DNA of 64,000 nucleotides. Source: REEB76 sp049698775 (lineage in GTDB: Bacteria > Pseudomonadota > Gammaproteobacteria > Natronospirales > REEB76). Where the stretch lies: assembly GCA_049698775.1 (NCBI GenBank), contig JBAVYM010000049.1, forward strand, positions 74,995 through 138,994. Reading direction: 5' to 3'. The notes beneath the pieces were generated by a model, which searched no databases, had not been told where the DNA came from, and saw only the letters and a list, made by a program, of their open reading frames with translations. The position numbers were made by a program, and so were the translations under genes. This document shows, one piece after another, positions 25,522-33,991 of the stretch (the first letter of the stretch is position 1; every line of letters begins with the position of its first letter).

Positions 25522-26613
25522 TCATATATTGAATCTGAAGTGCATGACATCCCCTTCCTGGACCAGATATTCCTTGCCCTCCAGCCGCCACTTGCCCGCC
25601 TCGCGCGCGCCGGTTTCGCCCTTGTATTTCACGTAGTCCTCGTAGGCCACGACTTCCGCGCGAATGAAACCCTTCTCGAAGTCCGTGTGGATCACGCCTG
25701 CCGCTTGCGGCGCAGTGAACCCCTTGTGTACGGTCCAGGCGCGCACTTCCTTGGGGCCAGCGGTGAAATAGGTTTCCAGCCCCAGTAATTTGTAGCCTGT
25801 GCGGATCACGCGGTTAAGTCCGGGTTCGCTCAAGCCCATATCCTTCAGGAAATCCGCCTTGTCCGCGTCGTCCAGTTCGGCGATTTCCGCTTCAAGTGCG
25901 GCGCACACCGGCACCAGCCCGGATTTTTCCGCCAGCGCGATGCTTCGCACTTTATCCAGCAGCGGGTTATTCTCGAAGCCGTGTTCGTCCACGTTGGCGA
26001 TATACATGGTGGGTTTCAGGGTCAAGAGACCATACTCGCGCAATAGTATTTGTTCTTCAGATGACAGGTCCAGCGAACGCGCCGGTTTCGCCTGATCCAG
26101 ATGCGCCTTGAGCGCTTCCAGCAATTTCTGCCGTGCGACTGCCTCCTTGTCGCCTGATTTTGCCACGCGCGCATTGCGCTCCACCGCGCGATCCACGGTT
26201 TCAAGATCGGACAAAGCCAATTCGGTGTTGATGGTTTCGATATCAGATGCCGGATTGACTTTTCCGGTGACGTGTACCACGTCGGCATTCTCGAAGCAGC
26301 GCACCACGTGCGCGATGGCATCGGTCTCGCGGATATGCGACAGGAACTGATTGCCCAGGCCCTCGCCCTTGGACGCGCCGGCCACCAATCCCGCAATATC
26401 CACGAACTCCACCGCCGCCGGGATGATTTTCTTTGGACTTACAATCGCGGCCAGTTCATTCAGACGTGCGTCCGGTACCGGCACCACACCCACGTTGGGA
26501 TCAATGGTGCAAAAAGGATAATTCTCCACGGCGATGCCCGCCTTGGTCAGCGCATTGAAGAGCGTGGACTTGCCCACGTTGGGCAGGCCGACGATGCCGC
26601 ATTTGAGACTCAT
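25522..26613 (-). CDS. ychF: Ribosome-binding ATPase/GTPase YchF (OLA1 family)
   Basis: A 363-aa protein of normal length. The P-loop is GLPNVGKST at residues 8-16, G3 is DIAGLVAGASKGEGLGNQFL near 71-90, and the YchF-specific C-terminal TGS-like domain includes AWTVHKGFTAPQAAGVIHTD. YchF prefers ATP, binds ribosomes and modulates translation and stress responses. Its ATG overlaps the stop of pth by four bases, giving the usual pth-ychF translational coupling. Confidence 0.97.
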   Translation of the reverse strand: MSLKCGIVGLPNVGKSTLFNALTKAGIAVENYPFCTIDPNVGVVPVPDARLNELAAIVSPKKIIPAAVEFVDIAGLVAGASKGEGLGNQFLSHIRETDAIAHVVRCFENADVVHVTGKVNPASDIETINTELALSDLETVDRAVERNARVAKSGDKEAVARQKLLEALKAHLDQAKPARSLDLSSEEQILLREYGLLTLKPTMYIANVDEHGFENNPLLDKVRSIALAEKSGLVPVCAALEAEIAELDDADKADFLKDMGLSEPGLNRVIRTGYKLLGLETYFTAGPKEVRAWTVHKGFTAPQAAGVIHTDFEKGFIRAEVVAYEDYVKYKGETGAREAGKWRLEGKEYLVQEGDVMHFRFNI

Positions 26614-27260
26614 GTTTTGTGCTTCCGGGTGTGATCGGGATCAACCGATGATTCACCGCGCTTGTTGCGCGGCACCACGCCGCGGCTGTGCAATTCATGC
26701 ATGGCTTTCTCAAGCTCACCGTCCAGAAGCCACGGCATGACGCTCATGGCCGCCGTTACCGCCTGCATGATCCTCGATTCATCTTCCTCGCCGGCACGCT
26801 GCAATACATAGTCAATGACCTCATGGCCCGGCGGTGGCCGTCCGATGCCGAAGCGCAGGCGCACGAAATTTTCACCCAGGTGATCCGTGATGTCGCGCAG
26901 GCCGTTGTGGCCGCCGTGGCCACCGCCCTGCTTGAGCCGCACCGTACCGACCGGCAGATCCAGATCGTCGTGGGACACGAGGATGGCTTCCGGTGGCAGC
27001 TTGAGATAAGCCGACAGCGCTTGCACCGCCTGGCCGCTGCGGTTCATGAATGTATCGGGTTTGAGCAGCCGCAGGTCATGGCCGCCGATGCTCACACGGC
27101 AAACCTCACCGCTGAACTTGCGCTCGCGGCTGAACCTGCCGCCATGCGCGCGTGCCAGCGCATCCGCGAACCAGAAGCCGGCGTTGTGGCGCGTCAAAAT
27201 GTAATCGGCCCCGGGATTGCCGAGGCCGACCACGAGTTGTATCGGCATGGATTCTGCCAT
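26610..27260 (-). CDS. pth: Peptidyl-tRNA hydrolase
   Basis: A 216-aa cytosolic enzyme that recycles peptidyl-tRNAs by cleaving the ester bond. The VVGLGNPG start, the catalytic-His region TRHNAGFWF, KPDTFMNRSGQAV, SHDDLDLPVG and GGGHGGHNGLRDI are all present. It is about 20 residues longer than E. coli Pth because of a charged tail. Either the ATG at 27260 or that at 27248 could be used. It lies between rplY and ychF, the common gammaproteobacterial order. Confidence 0.97.
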   Translation of the reverse strand: MAESMPIQLVVGLGNPGADYILTRHNAGFWFADALARAHGGRFSRERKFSGEVCRVSIGGHDLRLLKPDTFMNRSGQAVQALSAYLKLPPEAILVSHDDLDLPVGTVRLKQGGGHGGHNGLRDITDHLGENFVRLRFGIGRPPPGHEVIDYVLQRAGEEDESRIMQAVTAAMSVMPWLLDGELEKAMHELHSRGVVPRNKRGESSVDPDHTRKHKT

Positions 27261-27278
27261 GACAACGGAGAAGTAACC

Positions 27279-27302
27279 GCCGGCCTGCCGAAACAGGCCG
27301 GC
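27279..27302 (-). terminator. Hairpin between rplY and pth
   Basis: Nine-bp perfect stem GCCGGCCTG/CAGGCCGGC with a 6-nt loop just after the rplY stop. No T-run follows on the minus strand, so it may attenuate or protect the 3' end rather than fully terminate. Confidence 0.45.
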
Positions 27303-27308
27303 GCACGA

Positions 27309-28106
27309 TTACTTCTTGTCCTTGCCCTTCTCGGCAGGAGCGGCCTTGCCCTTGTCGGCAGCGGCAGCCGGCTTGCCTGCGGGTGCCGCCTTGCCGGCCG
27401 CGGTCGCTTTGGGGTCTGCCGCGGGTGTCTTGCCATCGGCAGCAGGAGCAGCCGCGCCCTCCGCCGGTGCAGCGGCGCCCTCTGCTGGAACCACGGCTGC
27501 GGCCACCGGCTCTTCCTCAACGGTAATGCGCGGATGATGCACCGCCACCACCGGCAGGTCATGCTCCTCACCGTAAGCCAGTTGCACGATGCGCACGCCC
27601 TCGGGAAGTTTCAGATCAGAAAGGTGTAAAGCGTGGTTGAGTTCCAGGTTGGTAACGTCCACGTCAATGTACTCGGGTAGATAACGCGGCAGACAGGCGA
27701 TTTCCACCTCGATCAGGTTGCGCGACACCACGCCGCCCTGCTGCTTGACGCCGATGGCTTCCTTCTCGCCCAGGAAGTGCAGCGGCACGTGCACGTGAAT
27801 CTCCACGTCGTCTTTCACGCGCAACAAGTCCAGATGCATGATGATTGGTTTCGCGGGATGACGCTGCAGATCCTTCACGATAGCCTGATGCTGCTCGTTG
27901 CCGACCTTGATCTTGAGGACGTGCGAATAGAACGCCTCATACGCAAGGCCGTTGCGCAGTTCGTTATGATCGAACGCCAGTTCCACCGGCGGTTCGCCGG
28001 CTCCATAAAGAATGCCCGGCACCTTGCCCGTACGACGCAGGCGGCGGCTCGCACCTTTCCCCTTGTCGTTGCGGACCTCGGCGCTCAGATTGAAGCTGAT
28101 AGCCAT
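27309..28106 (-). CDS. rplY: 50S ribosomal protein L25/general stress protein Ctc
   Basis: A 265-aa bL25 of the long CTC type. The 5S rRNA-binding N-domain begins around residue 7 (AEVRNDKGKGASRRLRRTGK), and the TL5/CTC C-domain runs to about 190. The last 65-70 residues are a low-complexity tail of Ala, Pro and Lys (AAAPAEGAAAPAADGKTP). The gene has GGAG 8 nt before the ATG. The tail is longer than in most relatives. The hairpin after the stop separates it from pth. Confidence 0.95.
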   Translation of the reverse strand: MAISFNLSAEVRNDKGKGASRRLRRTGKVPGILYGAGEPPVELAFDHNELRNGLAYEAFYSHVLKIKVGNEQHQAIVKDLQRHPAKPIIMHLDLLRVKDDVEIHVHVPLHFLGEKEAIGVKQQGGVVSRNLIEVEIACLPRYLPEYIDVDVTNLELNHALHLSDLKLPEGVRIVQLAYGEEHDLPVVAVHHPRITVEEEPVAAAVVPAEGAAAPAEGAAAPAADGKTPAADPKATAAGKAAPAGKPAAAADKGKAAPAEKGKDKK

Positions 28107-28288
28107 GTCTCATTACTCCAGTTGCGTTTAACATACGCCTCCCCGCGACCAGGAGAGGCTCCAAGGCCCGCAAAGCGGGCCGGTGAAGGGTAAGGCCGGC
28201 AGCTACGCCACCTGTGAGGGTGAGGGAAAAAACGATTGGTATCGTCCGGCTTTTCTTAATCCTCACTCCCTCACTCCTCACCTCCTCA
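28107..28288. other. Intergenic with a GC palindrome
   Basis: 182 bp between prs and rplY with a GGCCCGC-AAA-GCGGGCC hairpin at 28165-28181 and a CCCTCACCCTCACAGG-like stretch on the minus strand, a composition seen in dispersed repeats. It has no convincing gene. Confidence 0.4.
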
Positions 28289-29242
28289 CTAATCTATATA
28301 CAGCGACGACACCGATTCTTCATCGCTCACGCGGCGCATGGTTTCCGCCAGCAGTTGCGCGATACTCAGTTGCCGGATCTTGCGGCAAGCCTGGGCCTCG
28401 TCACGCAGCGGTATGGTGTCGGTGACCACCAGTTCGTCCAGCATCGAACCCTCGATATTTTCGATGGCCTTGCCGGACAGTACCGGATGGGTGATGTACG
28501 CCATCACCTTCGCCGCACCCTGCTCTTTCAGCGCTTGCGCCGCCAGACACAAAGTGCCCGCGGTATCCACCAGATCGTCCACAATCACACAGGTCTTGCC
28601 CTTGACCTCGCCGATGATATTCATCACCTGCGCTTCGTTGGGGCGCGGCCGGCGCTTGTCTATGATGGCCAAGTCCGCATCATCCAGACGTTTGGCCAGC
28701 GCCCTTGCTCTCACTACGCCGCCCACGTCGGGCGACACCACGATCAGGTTCTTGAATTTCTGCTTCCACACATCGCCCAGCAACACCGGCGACGCATACA
28801 CATTGTCCACCGGGATGTCGAAGAATCCCTGGATCTGGTCGGCGTGCAAATCCACCGTGAGCACGCGGTTCACACCCGCGGACACCACCATATTGGCTAC
28901 CAGCTTCGCGGTGATCGGCACACGTGCGGCGCGCTGGCGCCGGTCCTGGCGCGCGTAGCCGAAATACGGCACCACCGCGGTGATGCGCGAAGCCGAAGCG
29001 CGCCGCAACGCATCCGCCACCACCAGCAACTCCATGAGGTTGTCGTTGGTGGGCGGACAGGTGGACTGCACGATGAACACGTCGCGGCCGCGCACGTTTT
29101 CCATCAGTTCCACCGCCACTTCGCCGTCACTGAAGCGCGCCACCTGCGCCTTGCCCAAGGACAAATGCAGGTGGTTGGTGATACGGCCGGCCAATTGCGG
29201 GTTGGCGTTGCCCGCGAACACCATCATACTGCCTGCTGACAT
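28289..29242 (-). CDS. prs: Ribose-phosphate pyrophosphokinase
   Basis: A 317-aa class I PRPP synthetase. It makes phosphoribosyl pyrophosphate from ribose 5-phosphate and ATP for nucleotide, His, Trp and NAD synthesis. Motifs include FAGNANPQLA, the flexible-loop region ARQDRRQRAARVPITAKLVA, and the PRPP-binding motif CVIVDDLVDTAGT near 218-230. The start at 29242 has GCGAGG upstream; an ATG five codons later is possible. It lies downstream of ispE and tRNA-Gln in the conserved order. Confidence 0.97.
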   Translation of the reverse strand: MSAGSMMVFAGNANPQLAGRITNHLHLSLGKAQVARFSDGEVAVELMENVRGRDVFIVQSTCPPTNDNLMELLVVADALRRASASRITAVVPYFGYARQDRRQRAARVPITAKLVANMVVSAGVNRVLTVDLHADQIQGFFDIPVDNVYASPVLLGDVWKQKFKNLIVVSPDVGGVVRARALAKRLDDADLAIIDKRRPRPNEAQVMNIIGEVKGKTCVIVDDLVDTAGTLCLAAQALKEQGAAKVMAYITHPVLSGKAIENIEGSMLDELVVTDTIPLRDEAQACRKIRQLSIAQLLAETMRRVSDEESVSSLYID

Positions 29243-29305
29243 GCTGGCCTCGCTCGTCTGTCGTGGTCTTCACACCGGAATGCGCAACGCATCCCGAAAT
29301 CTGTT

Positions 29306-29379
29306 TGGCTGGGGCGCCAGGGATCGAACCTGGGATGGCGGGATCAAAACCCGCTGCCTTACCGCTTGGCTACGCCCCA
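29306..29379 (-). tRNA. tRNA-Gln (TTG)
   Basis: On the minus strand TGGGGCGTAGCCAAGCGGTA leads to an anticodon loop with TTG (GGTTTTGATCC), a T-loop GTTCGATCC, and GCGCCCCAGCCA with encoded CCA. The acceptor stem pairs fully. Its first ten bases are also the end of the ispE coding sequence. Confidence 0.95.
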
Positions 29380-30242
29380 TCATCAACGGGTGGTTCCGCC
29401 GCCAGCCTGTCGAGCAAGGGCGAGCGGTTGCGCCCCGGGGTGACGAATCCCCGCCAGTCTTGAGGTAAGTCCGCCAGCGCGCGCCGTGCCTCGGCTTCCT
29501 GCTCAAAGCCGGCAAACACACAGGCGCCGGAGCCGGTCAGCCGCGCTGGAGCCTTTTGGCCCAGCCAATCCAAGGCTTCGGCCACCGCCGGATAGCGTTT
29601 GCGCACCACCGGCTCGAAGTCATTGCGGCCTTCGCCCGCGAAAAAGCGCGCTATTGTGATTGGAGCTGAATTTCGTGTCAAATCAGCGGTCTGGAATATC
29701 TCGCGGGTACTGATTTCGCAGGCCGGTTGCAGCACCAGATACCAAGGTTGTGGCAGAGCCATCGGCGTCAGGATTTCACCAACGCCTTGGGCCCAGGCTG
29801 CCTGGCCGTGGACGAACACCGGCACATCCGCGCCCAGTTCCAGACCCAAGCGGGCCAGTTCGGAAACGGTCAGTCCCACATTCCAAAGACGGTTGAGCGC
29901 CACCAGCGTGGTGGCAGCATCGGAACTGCCGCCGCCCAAACCCGCCTGGCGCGGCAGACGTTTGTGCAGATGAATCTCTACGCCAAGATGCGAATCGGCA
30001 CGTTGCCGTAGCAGATGCGCCGCGCGCACCACAAGATCGTCCTGTTCGGGAATCTCGGTGGGTCCCGCCGGCCGCGTGATGCGGTCATCGTCGCGCAGTG
30101 TGAAATCCAGTGTGTCGCTGTAATCCAGGAACTGAAACAAAGTCTGCAACAGATGATAACCGTCGCCGCGCCGACCGGTGATGTGCAGGAACAGATTGAG
30201 TTTCGCAGGCGCAGGCCAGTTGCGGCTTGTGGAAAAACTCAT
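29370..30242 (-). CDS. ispE: 4-diphosphocytidyl-2-C-methyl-D-erythritol kinase
   Basis: A 290-aa GHMP kinase of the MEP isoprenoid pathway. The N-terminal PAPAKLNLFLHITGRRGDGYH, the ATP loop PRQAGLGGGSSDAA near 95-108, and the C-terminal LTGSGACVFAGF are all present. The start at 30242 overlaps the lolB stop (ATGA); the open frame extending to 30287 is inside lolB and is not preferred. The final three codons and the TAG stop (29370-29379) lie within the 5' end of tRNA-Gln. Confidence 0.95.
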   Translation of the reverse strand: MSFSTSRNWPAPAKLNLFLHITGRRGDGYHLLQTLFQFLDYSDTLDFTLRDDDRITRPAGPTEIPEQDDLVVRAAHLLRQRADSHLGVEIHLHKRLPRQAGLGGGSSDAATTLVALNRLWNVGLTVSELARLGLELGADVPVFVHGQAAWAQGVGEILTPMALPQPWYLVLQPACEISTREIFQTADLTRNSAPITIARFFAGEGRNDFEPVVRKRYPAVAEALDWLGQKAPARLTGSGACVFAGFEQEAEARRALADLPQDWRGFVTPGRNRSPLLDRLAAEPPVDDGA

Positions 30243-30868
30243 TGCGCGTTTGAAAGTGTGTTGCTGATGGCGGGCCCCACCTGCCACTCGTTGATGGCCA
30301 CCTTGATGCGCACCGGGTCGCGCCGGATCAGCAGGCGCGTGGGCAAATCATAGGCGCCGAACTCCGCGTAATCCTGATAATCCACTCGCCAGCCGCGCTG
30401 CACCAGCATAACCAACTGTCCGCGCGCGTCCACGGCTTTGGTGAACGGTAGATTTGGATCGGGCAAGCCCACCATCCAATAGCGCATGCTCAACACCGGC
30501 AAAGGTACGTGCAGGCGTTCGGCGAAATCCCGTTCCGGATCGGAGGTGATGAAATCGTCGCCGCGCGAACTGCGCACCCACAATATGCCGGAATCGCCGC
30601 GCACTTCCAGCGTACCGGCGCCGAATGGACCGCGAAAATTGAACGCGAGCTTATCGCCCTGCTGGGTCCAGTCCATGGAACCACTCCCGCCGTTCTTGGC
30701 CGTGACGATGCCGATGCGGCCCTGCAATTCCCAGTCCGCAAGCTTTACCAGTTGCGCGCGTCGCACCTGCCAGGCGTTTTCGTTGGGTGGACCCACGGGT
30801 GCGGTACCCGGCACGCTCGCACAACCGGTCAGTAGCGTGGCGGCCAGATACCAGCCACGTAATCTCAT
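30239..30868 (-). CDS. lolB: Outer-membrane lipoprotein insertase LolB
   Basis: A 209-aa lipoprotein. The signal peptide ends in the lipobox LLTGC (Cys about 16). The mature part is a LolB fold with WELQGRIGIVTAKNGGSGSM, FNFRGPFGAGTLEV and the C-terminal YDLPTRLLIRR. LolB takes lipoproteins from LolA and inserts them into the outer membrane. Its start overlaps the TPR gene stop by four bases and its stop overlaps the ispE start, so three genes are translationally coupled. Confidence 0.93.
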   Translation of the reverse strand: MRLRGWYLAATLLTGCASVPGTAPVGPPNENAWQVRRAQLVKLADWELQGRIGIVTAKNGGSGSMDWTQQGDKLAFNFRGPFGAGTLEVRGDSGILWVRSSRGDDFITSDPERDFAERLHVPLPVLSMRYWMVGLPDPNLPFTKAVDARGQLVMLVQRGWRVDYQDYAEFGAYDLPTRLLIRRDPVRIKVAINEWQVGPAISNTLSNAQ

Positions 30869-32556
30869 GGCGAGAACCGTGAACTGAGTTTGAGCAATGC
30901 CTGATCACCGGGATATTGCTTGAGCGCGGCGCTCCAGACCTGATGCGCTTCCTGTTTGTCACCTGCCGCCCACAATACTTCAGTCAGGTGCGCTGCCACC
31001 TCCGGATCGGAAAGTTGCGCATACGCCTTGCGCAGATACGTGAGCGCTTGCGGATAATCACCCAACCGGTATTCCACCCAGCCCAAGCTGTCTATGATGG
31101 CGGGGTCGCCGGGTTTGAGCCGCAGCGCCTTCACTATATATATACGTGCTTCCTGGTAACGGGTGGAATGCACCGTCAGCGTGTAGCCCAGGGCGTTGAG
31201 GGCATCGGCATTATCCGGTTGCCGGCTGAGGATCAGGCGCAGATCGTCTTCCGCCGCCTGTGCATCGCCAAGGGTTTCCCGCAACAGTGCCCGCCCGTAG
31301 AGCAAATCGGTATTGCCGGGATTTTCCATCAGCGCCTGGTCGAATACCCGCAGCGCAGCCTGATTGTCGCCGGCATCGCTGAACAACTGCGCTTCGGCGA
31401 CGCGGAATTGCACCGCGTCATCGGGATCCGCCGCCACGATACTGTCCAGGAAACTACGTGCGATATCCGGTTTGCCCTGCGCCAGCAACACGCGGGCCAT
31501 ACTCAACTGCGCCGACATCCAGTACTGACCGCCGTCCACCAGTTGATACCATTGCAAGGCTTCGGGATATTGCTTCGTCAATTCGGCGGTATTGCCGAGA
31601 AAATACCAAGCCTCGTTGTTGCGTTGGTGGGTCTTGAGCAGGTGCACAAAATAATTGCGCGCGTCGCCAAGTTTTTGGGCCTGTAACGCCAGCAGGCCAA
31701 GGGAATACAGGGCGTCTGGATTGTCGGGATGTTGTTTTAGAATGCCGGCAAATTCGGTCTGCGCCTGGGCATTTCGTCCAACCTGTGCCAGCAACGCGCC
31801 ATACGCCAGATGCAAACCGGTATCGCCGGGCGCCGCTTGCACGCGAGCCTTCAGCAACGCCAAGGCTTCATCATTGCGGCCGGCGGCCACCATGGCCCGG
31901 GTTTCCAGCACCAGAGCCTCGTTCCAGTCCGGCTTGAGCGCCAGTGCGCGCCCGGCTTCATCAACCGCCAGCTTCGCGTCTTGATAAACCAACGCCAGCC
32001 GCGCCAGGGCAAAATGCGCCTCGGCGGATCGCGGACGGGCCGCCACCAGCTTTTGCATGACCGGCAAACCCTGCCGCGGGCCGGCTTCCTCACCCAGCAT
32101 GGCACCGATGAGCAGCAGGTTTTCGCTGGGCGCCTCCTTTAGCAGGCGCTCGAATTCACTGACCGCGGTGTCCACGTTGCCTAAACGTGTGTTCAGGACT
32201 GCCTCGAAATGCAGCGCAGCGGGGTTGTCCGGCGCGAGCTGCAGCCAGCGGTGGCTCAAATCCAGTGCCAATGTATCGTTACCGGATTTGTACGCCAGCA
32301 CCGTCGCATGTTCGCTGAGCCCCGGATCGTCACTCAGTTGTGCCGCCTGTGCGTACTGTTGCGCCGCCACTTGACGGTCGCCACGTTGCAGCGCCAGCTC
32401 GCCCATGAACACGTGATAGGTCAGCGCCTGCTCCGGGGTACTGAACGTGGCTGACGAAGCTGGAGGCGCGGGCGTTGGCACACGCACTGGTGCGGCCGCA
32501 CAGCCGGCCAGAATCAGGGCCGCGCACGCGAGGCCGATATGAAAATGTATGCGCAT
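30865..32556 (-). CDS. TPR-repeat lipoprotein
   Basis: A 563-aa protein. The signal peptide has the lipobox ILAGC (Cys19), followed by a Pro-rich linker and about a dozen tetratricopeptide repeats (for example NPAALHFEAVLNTRLGNVDT and DNPDALYSLGLLALQAQKLG). It is probably anchored in the outer membrane, facing the periplasm, as a scaffold for protein complexes. Homologues are commonly found upstream of lolB in gammaproteobacteria. It is divergent from hemA, with 134 bp between them. Confidence 0.88.
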   Translation of the reverse strand: MRIHFHIGLACAALILAGCAAAPVRVPTPAPPASSATFSTPEQALTYHVFMGELALQRGDRQVAAQQYAQAAQLSDDPGLSEHATVLAYKSGNDTLALDLSHRWLQLAPDNPAALHFEAVLNTRLGNVDTAVSEFERLLKEAPSENLLLIGAMLGEEAGPRQGLPVMQKLVAARPRSAEAHFALARLALVYQDAKLAVDEAGRALALKPDWNEALVLETRAMVAAGRNDEALALLKARVQAAPGDTGLHLAYGALLAQVGRNAQAQTEFAGILKQHPDNPDALYSLGLLALQAQKLGDARNYFVHLLKTHQRNNEAWYFLGNTAELTKQYPEALQWYQLVDGGQYWMSAQLSMARVLLAQGKPDIARSFLDSIVAADPDDAVQFRVAEAQLFSDAGDNQAALRVFDQALMENPGNTDLLYGRALLRETLGDAQAAEDDLRLILSRQPDNADALNALGYTLTVHSTRYQEARIYIVKALRLKPGDPAIIDSLGWVEYRLGDYPQALTYLRKAYAQLSDPEVAAHLTEVLWAAGDKQEAHQVWSAALKQYPGDQALLKLSSRFSP

Positions 32557-32690
32557 GGGGTTTGACTCGGTGTTCCTGCTTATCCACTATACTCCGCCGC
32601 AACGCGACGCCACAGGCGTGCCCGGCAGTAAACGCTTGTTACTGCCGGCAATTTCGCCCAGAATTTGCCTCCCTGACCGATATATCCGCC

Positions 32691-33965
32691 ATGCCCTTTT
32701 GCACCCTTGGAATCAGCCATCTCACCGCGCCTGTCGCCATACGGGAACGCCTGAGCTTTGCCGCCGAGCAGATTCCCGAGGCCCTGCATGCGGTGACCGG
32801 TCTGGGCGGCGTCGAGGAAGCCGCGATCCTCTCCACCTGCAACCGTACCGAGATCTACGCGCACCTGGAGAACGGAGCGGGCACGGCATTGGTTGACTGG
32901 CTTTCGCGCGTACGCAGTCCGGATGATCCCGGTGTGCGCACACGTTTTTATCTGCACGATGGCGACGCGTCGGCGCGCCATCTGTTCCGGGTGGCCTGCG
33001 GCCTGGATTCCATGATCCTGGGCGAACCGCAAATACTCGGCCAGATAAAAGATGCTTACGGGCTGGCGCTGCGCAGCGGCGCGGCCGGTAACCATCTGCA
33101 TCGGCTGTTCCAGTATGCCTTTGCGGTGGCGAAACAGGTGCGCACCGACACGCACATCGGCGAAAACCCGGTGTCTGTAGCTTACGCCACGGTGCGCCTG
33201 GCACGGCAGATTTTCGCTGATTTCGGCAAACTCACGGTATTGCTCATCGGCGCCGGCGCAACTATCGAACTGGTGGCCCAGCATTTGCGCGAGCAGGGCA
33301 CGCCGCGCATGATCATCGCGAACCGCACCCTGGACCGTGCGCATCTGCTTGCGGAAAAGTTCGGTGGTTATGCCATCGGCCTGCATGAGATCCCCGCGCA
33401 CCTGAGTGAAGCGGATATCGTAATCGCCTCCACCGGCAGCCCGAAACCCATTCTCACCCGCGAAATGACCGTCGTCGCACTCGGTGCGCGCAAGCACCGT
33501 CCGGTGCTCATGCTGGATATCGCGGTACCGCGTGACATTGACCCCGCGGTGGCGGATCTGGCGGATGTGTATCTGTTCACCATTGATGATCTGCATAGTG
33601 TGGTGGAGAAAAATCTGCGCTCCCGCCAGGAAGCGGCACAACAAGCGGAAGTCATCATTGATGCGCAGGTGGCGCAGTTCATGGAACAACTGCGCGGTCT
33701 GGACGCGGTGCCCACCATCCGTGCGGTACGCGAGCATGCCGCGGAACTCCGAAACCACACACTGGAACAGGCGCAACATCTGCTGGCCGGCGGTGCAACG
33801 CCGGAGAGCGCGCTCAGGTTTCTTGCGGAAACCCTCACCAACCGGTTGTTGCACGCCCCAACGGCGTATCTGCGGCAGGCCGCGCATGCAGGCCGCGATC
33901 ATATTATCCGTCAGGCACACGAACTGTTCGGCCTGCAGGATAAAGACGGCGACCATAAACTCTGA
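32691..33965 (+). CDS. hemA: Glutamyl-tRNA reductase
   Basis: A 424-aa HemA, which reduces glutamyl-tRNA(Glu) to glutamate-1-semialdehyde for tetrapyrrole synthesis. The ATG at 32691 gives the canonical start PFCTLGISHLTAPVAIRE. The open frame extends 72 codons upstream but lacks family similarity. The catalytic Cys is in AAILSTCNRTEIYA near residue 50. SMILGEPQILGQIKDAY near 106-122 and the NADPH domain VLLIGAGATIELVAQHL follow. TATACT at 32589 may be a -10 element. prfA follows after 26 bp, as in E. coli. Confidence 0.97.
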   Translation: MPFCTLGISHLTAPVAIRERLSFAAEQIPEALHAVTGLGGVEEAAILSTCNRTEIYAHLENGAGTALVDWLSRVRSPDDPGVRTRFYLHDGDASARHLFRVACGLDSMILGEPQILGQIKDAYGLALRSGAAGNHLHRLFQYAFAVAKQVRTDTHIGENPVSVAYATVRLARQIFADFGKLTVLLIGAGATIELVAQHLREQGTPRMIIANRTLDRAHLLAEKFGGYAIGLHEIPAHLSEADIVIASTGSPKPILTREMTVVALGARKHRPVLMLDIAVPRDIDPAVADLADVYLFTIDDLHSVVEKNLRSRQEAAQQAEVIIDAQVAQFMEQLRGLDAVPTIRAVREHAAELRNHTLEQAQHLLAGGATPESALRFLAETLTNRLLHAPTAYLRQAAHAGRDHIIRQAHELFGLQDKDGDHKL

Positions 33966-33991
33966 CACCGGCGCTGTAGCGGACACTTGAT

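Noticed and set aside
27316..27537. Ala-rich plus-strand frame
   Set aside because: It is the antisense image of the low-complexity tail of rplY.
31134..31146. TATATATATA run as a promoter or repeat
   Set aside because: It lies inside the TPR lipoprotein gene and encodes Ile/Tyr codons.
32475..32690. 72-codon N-terminal extension of hemA
   Set aside because: It overlaps the divergent TPR lipoprotein start and has no similarity to glutamyl-tRNA reductases, which start at the PFCTLGISH motif.
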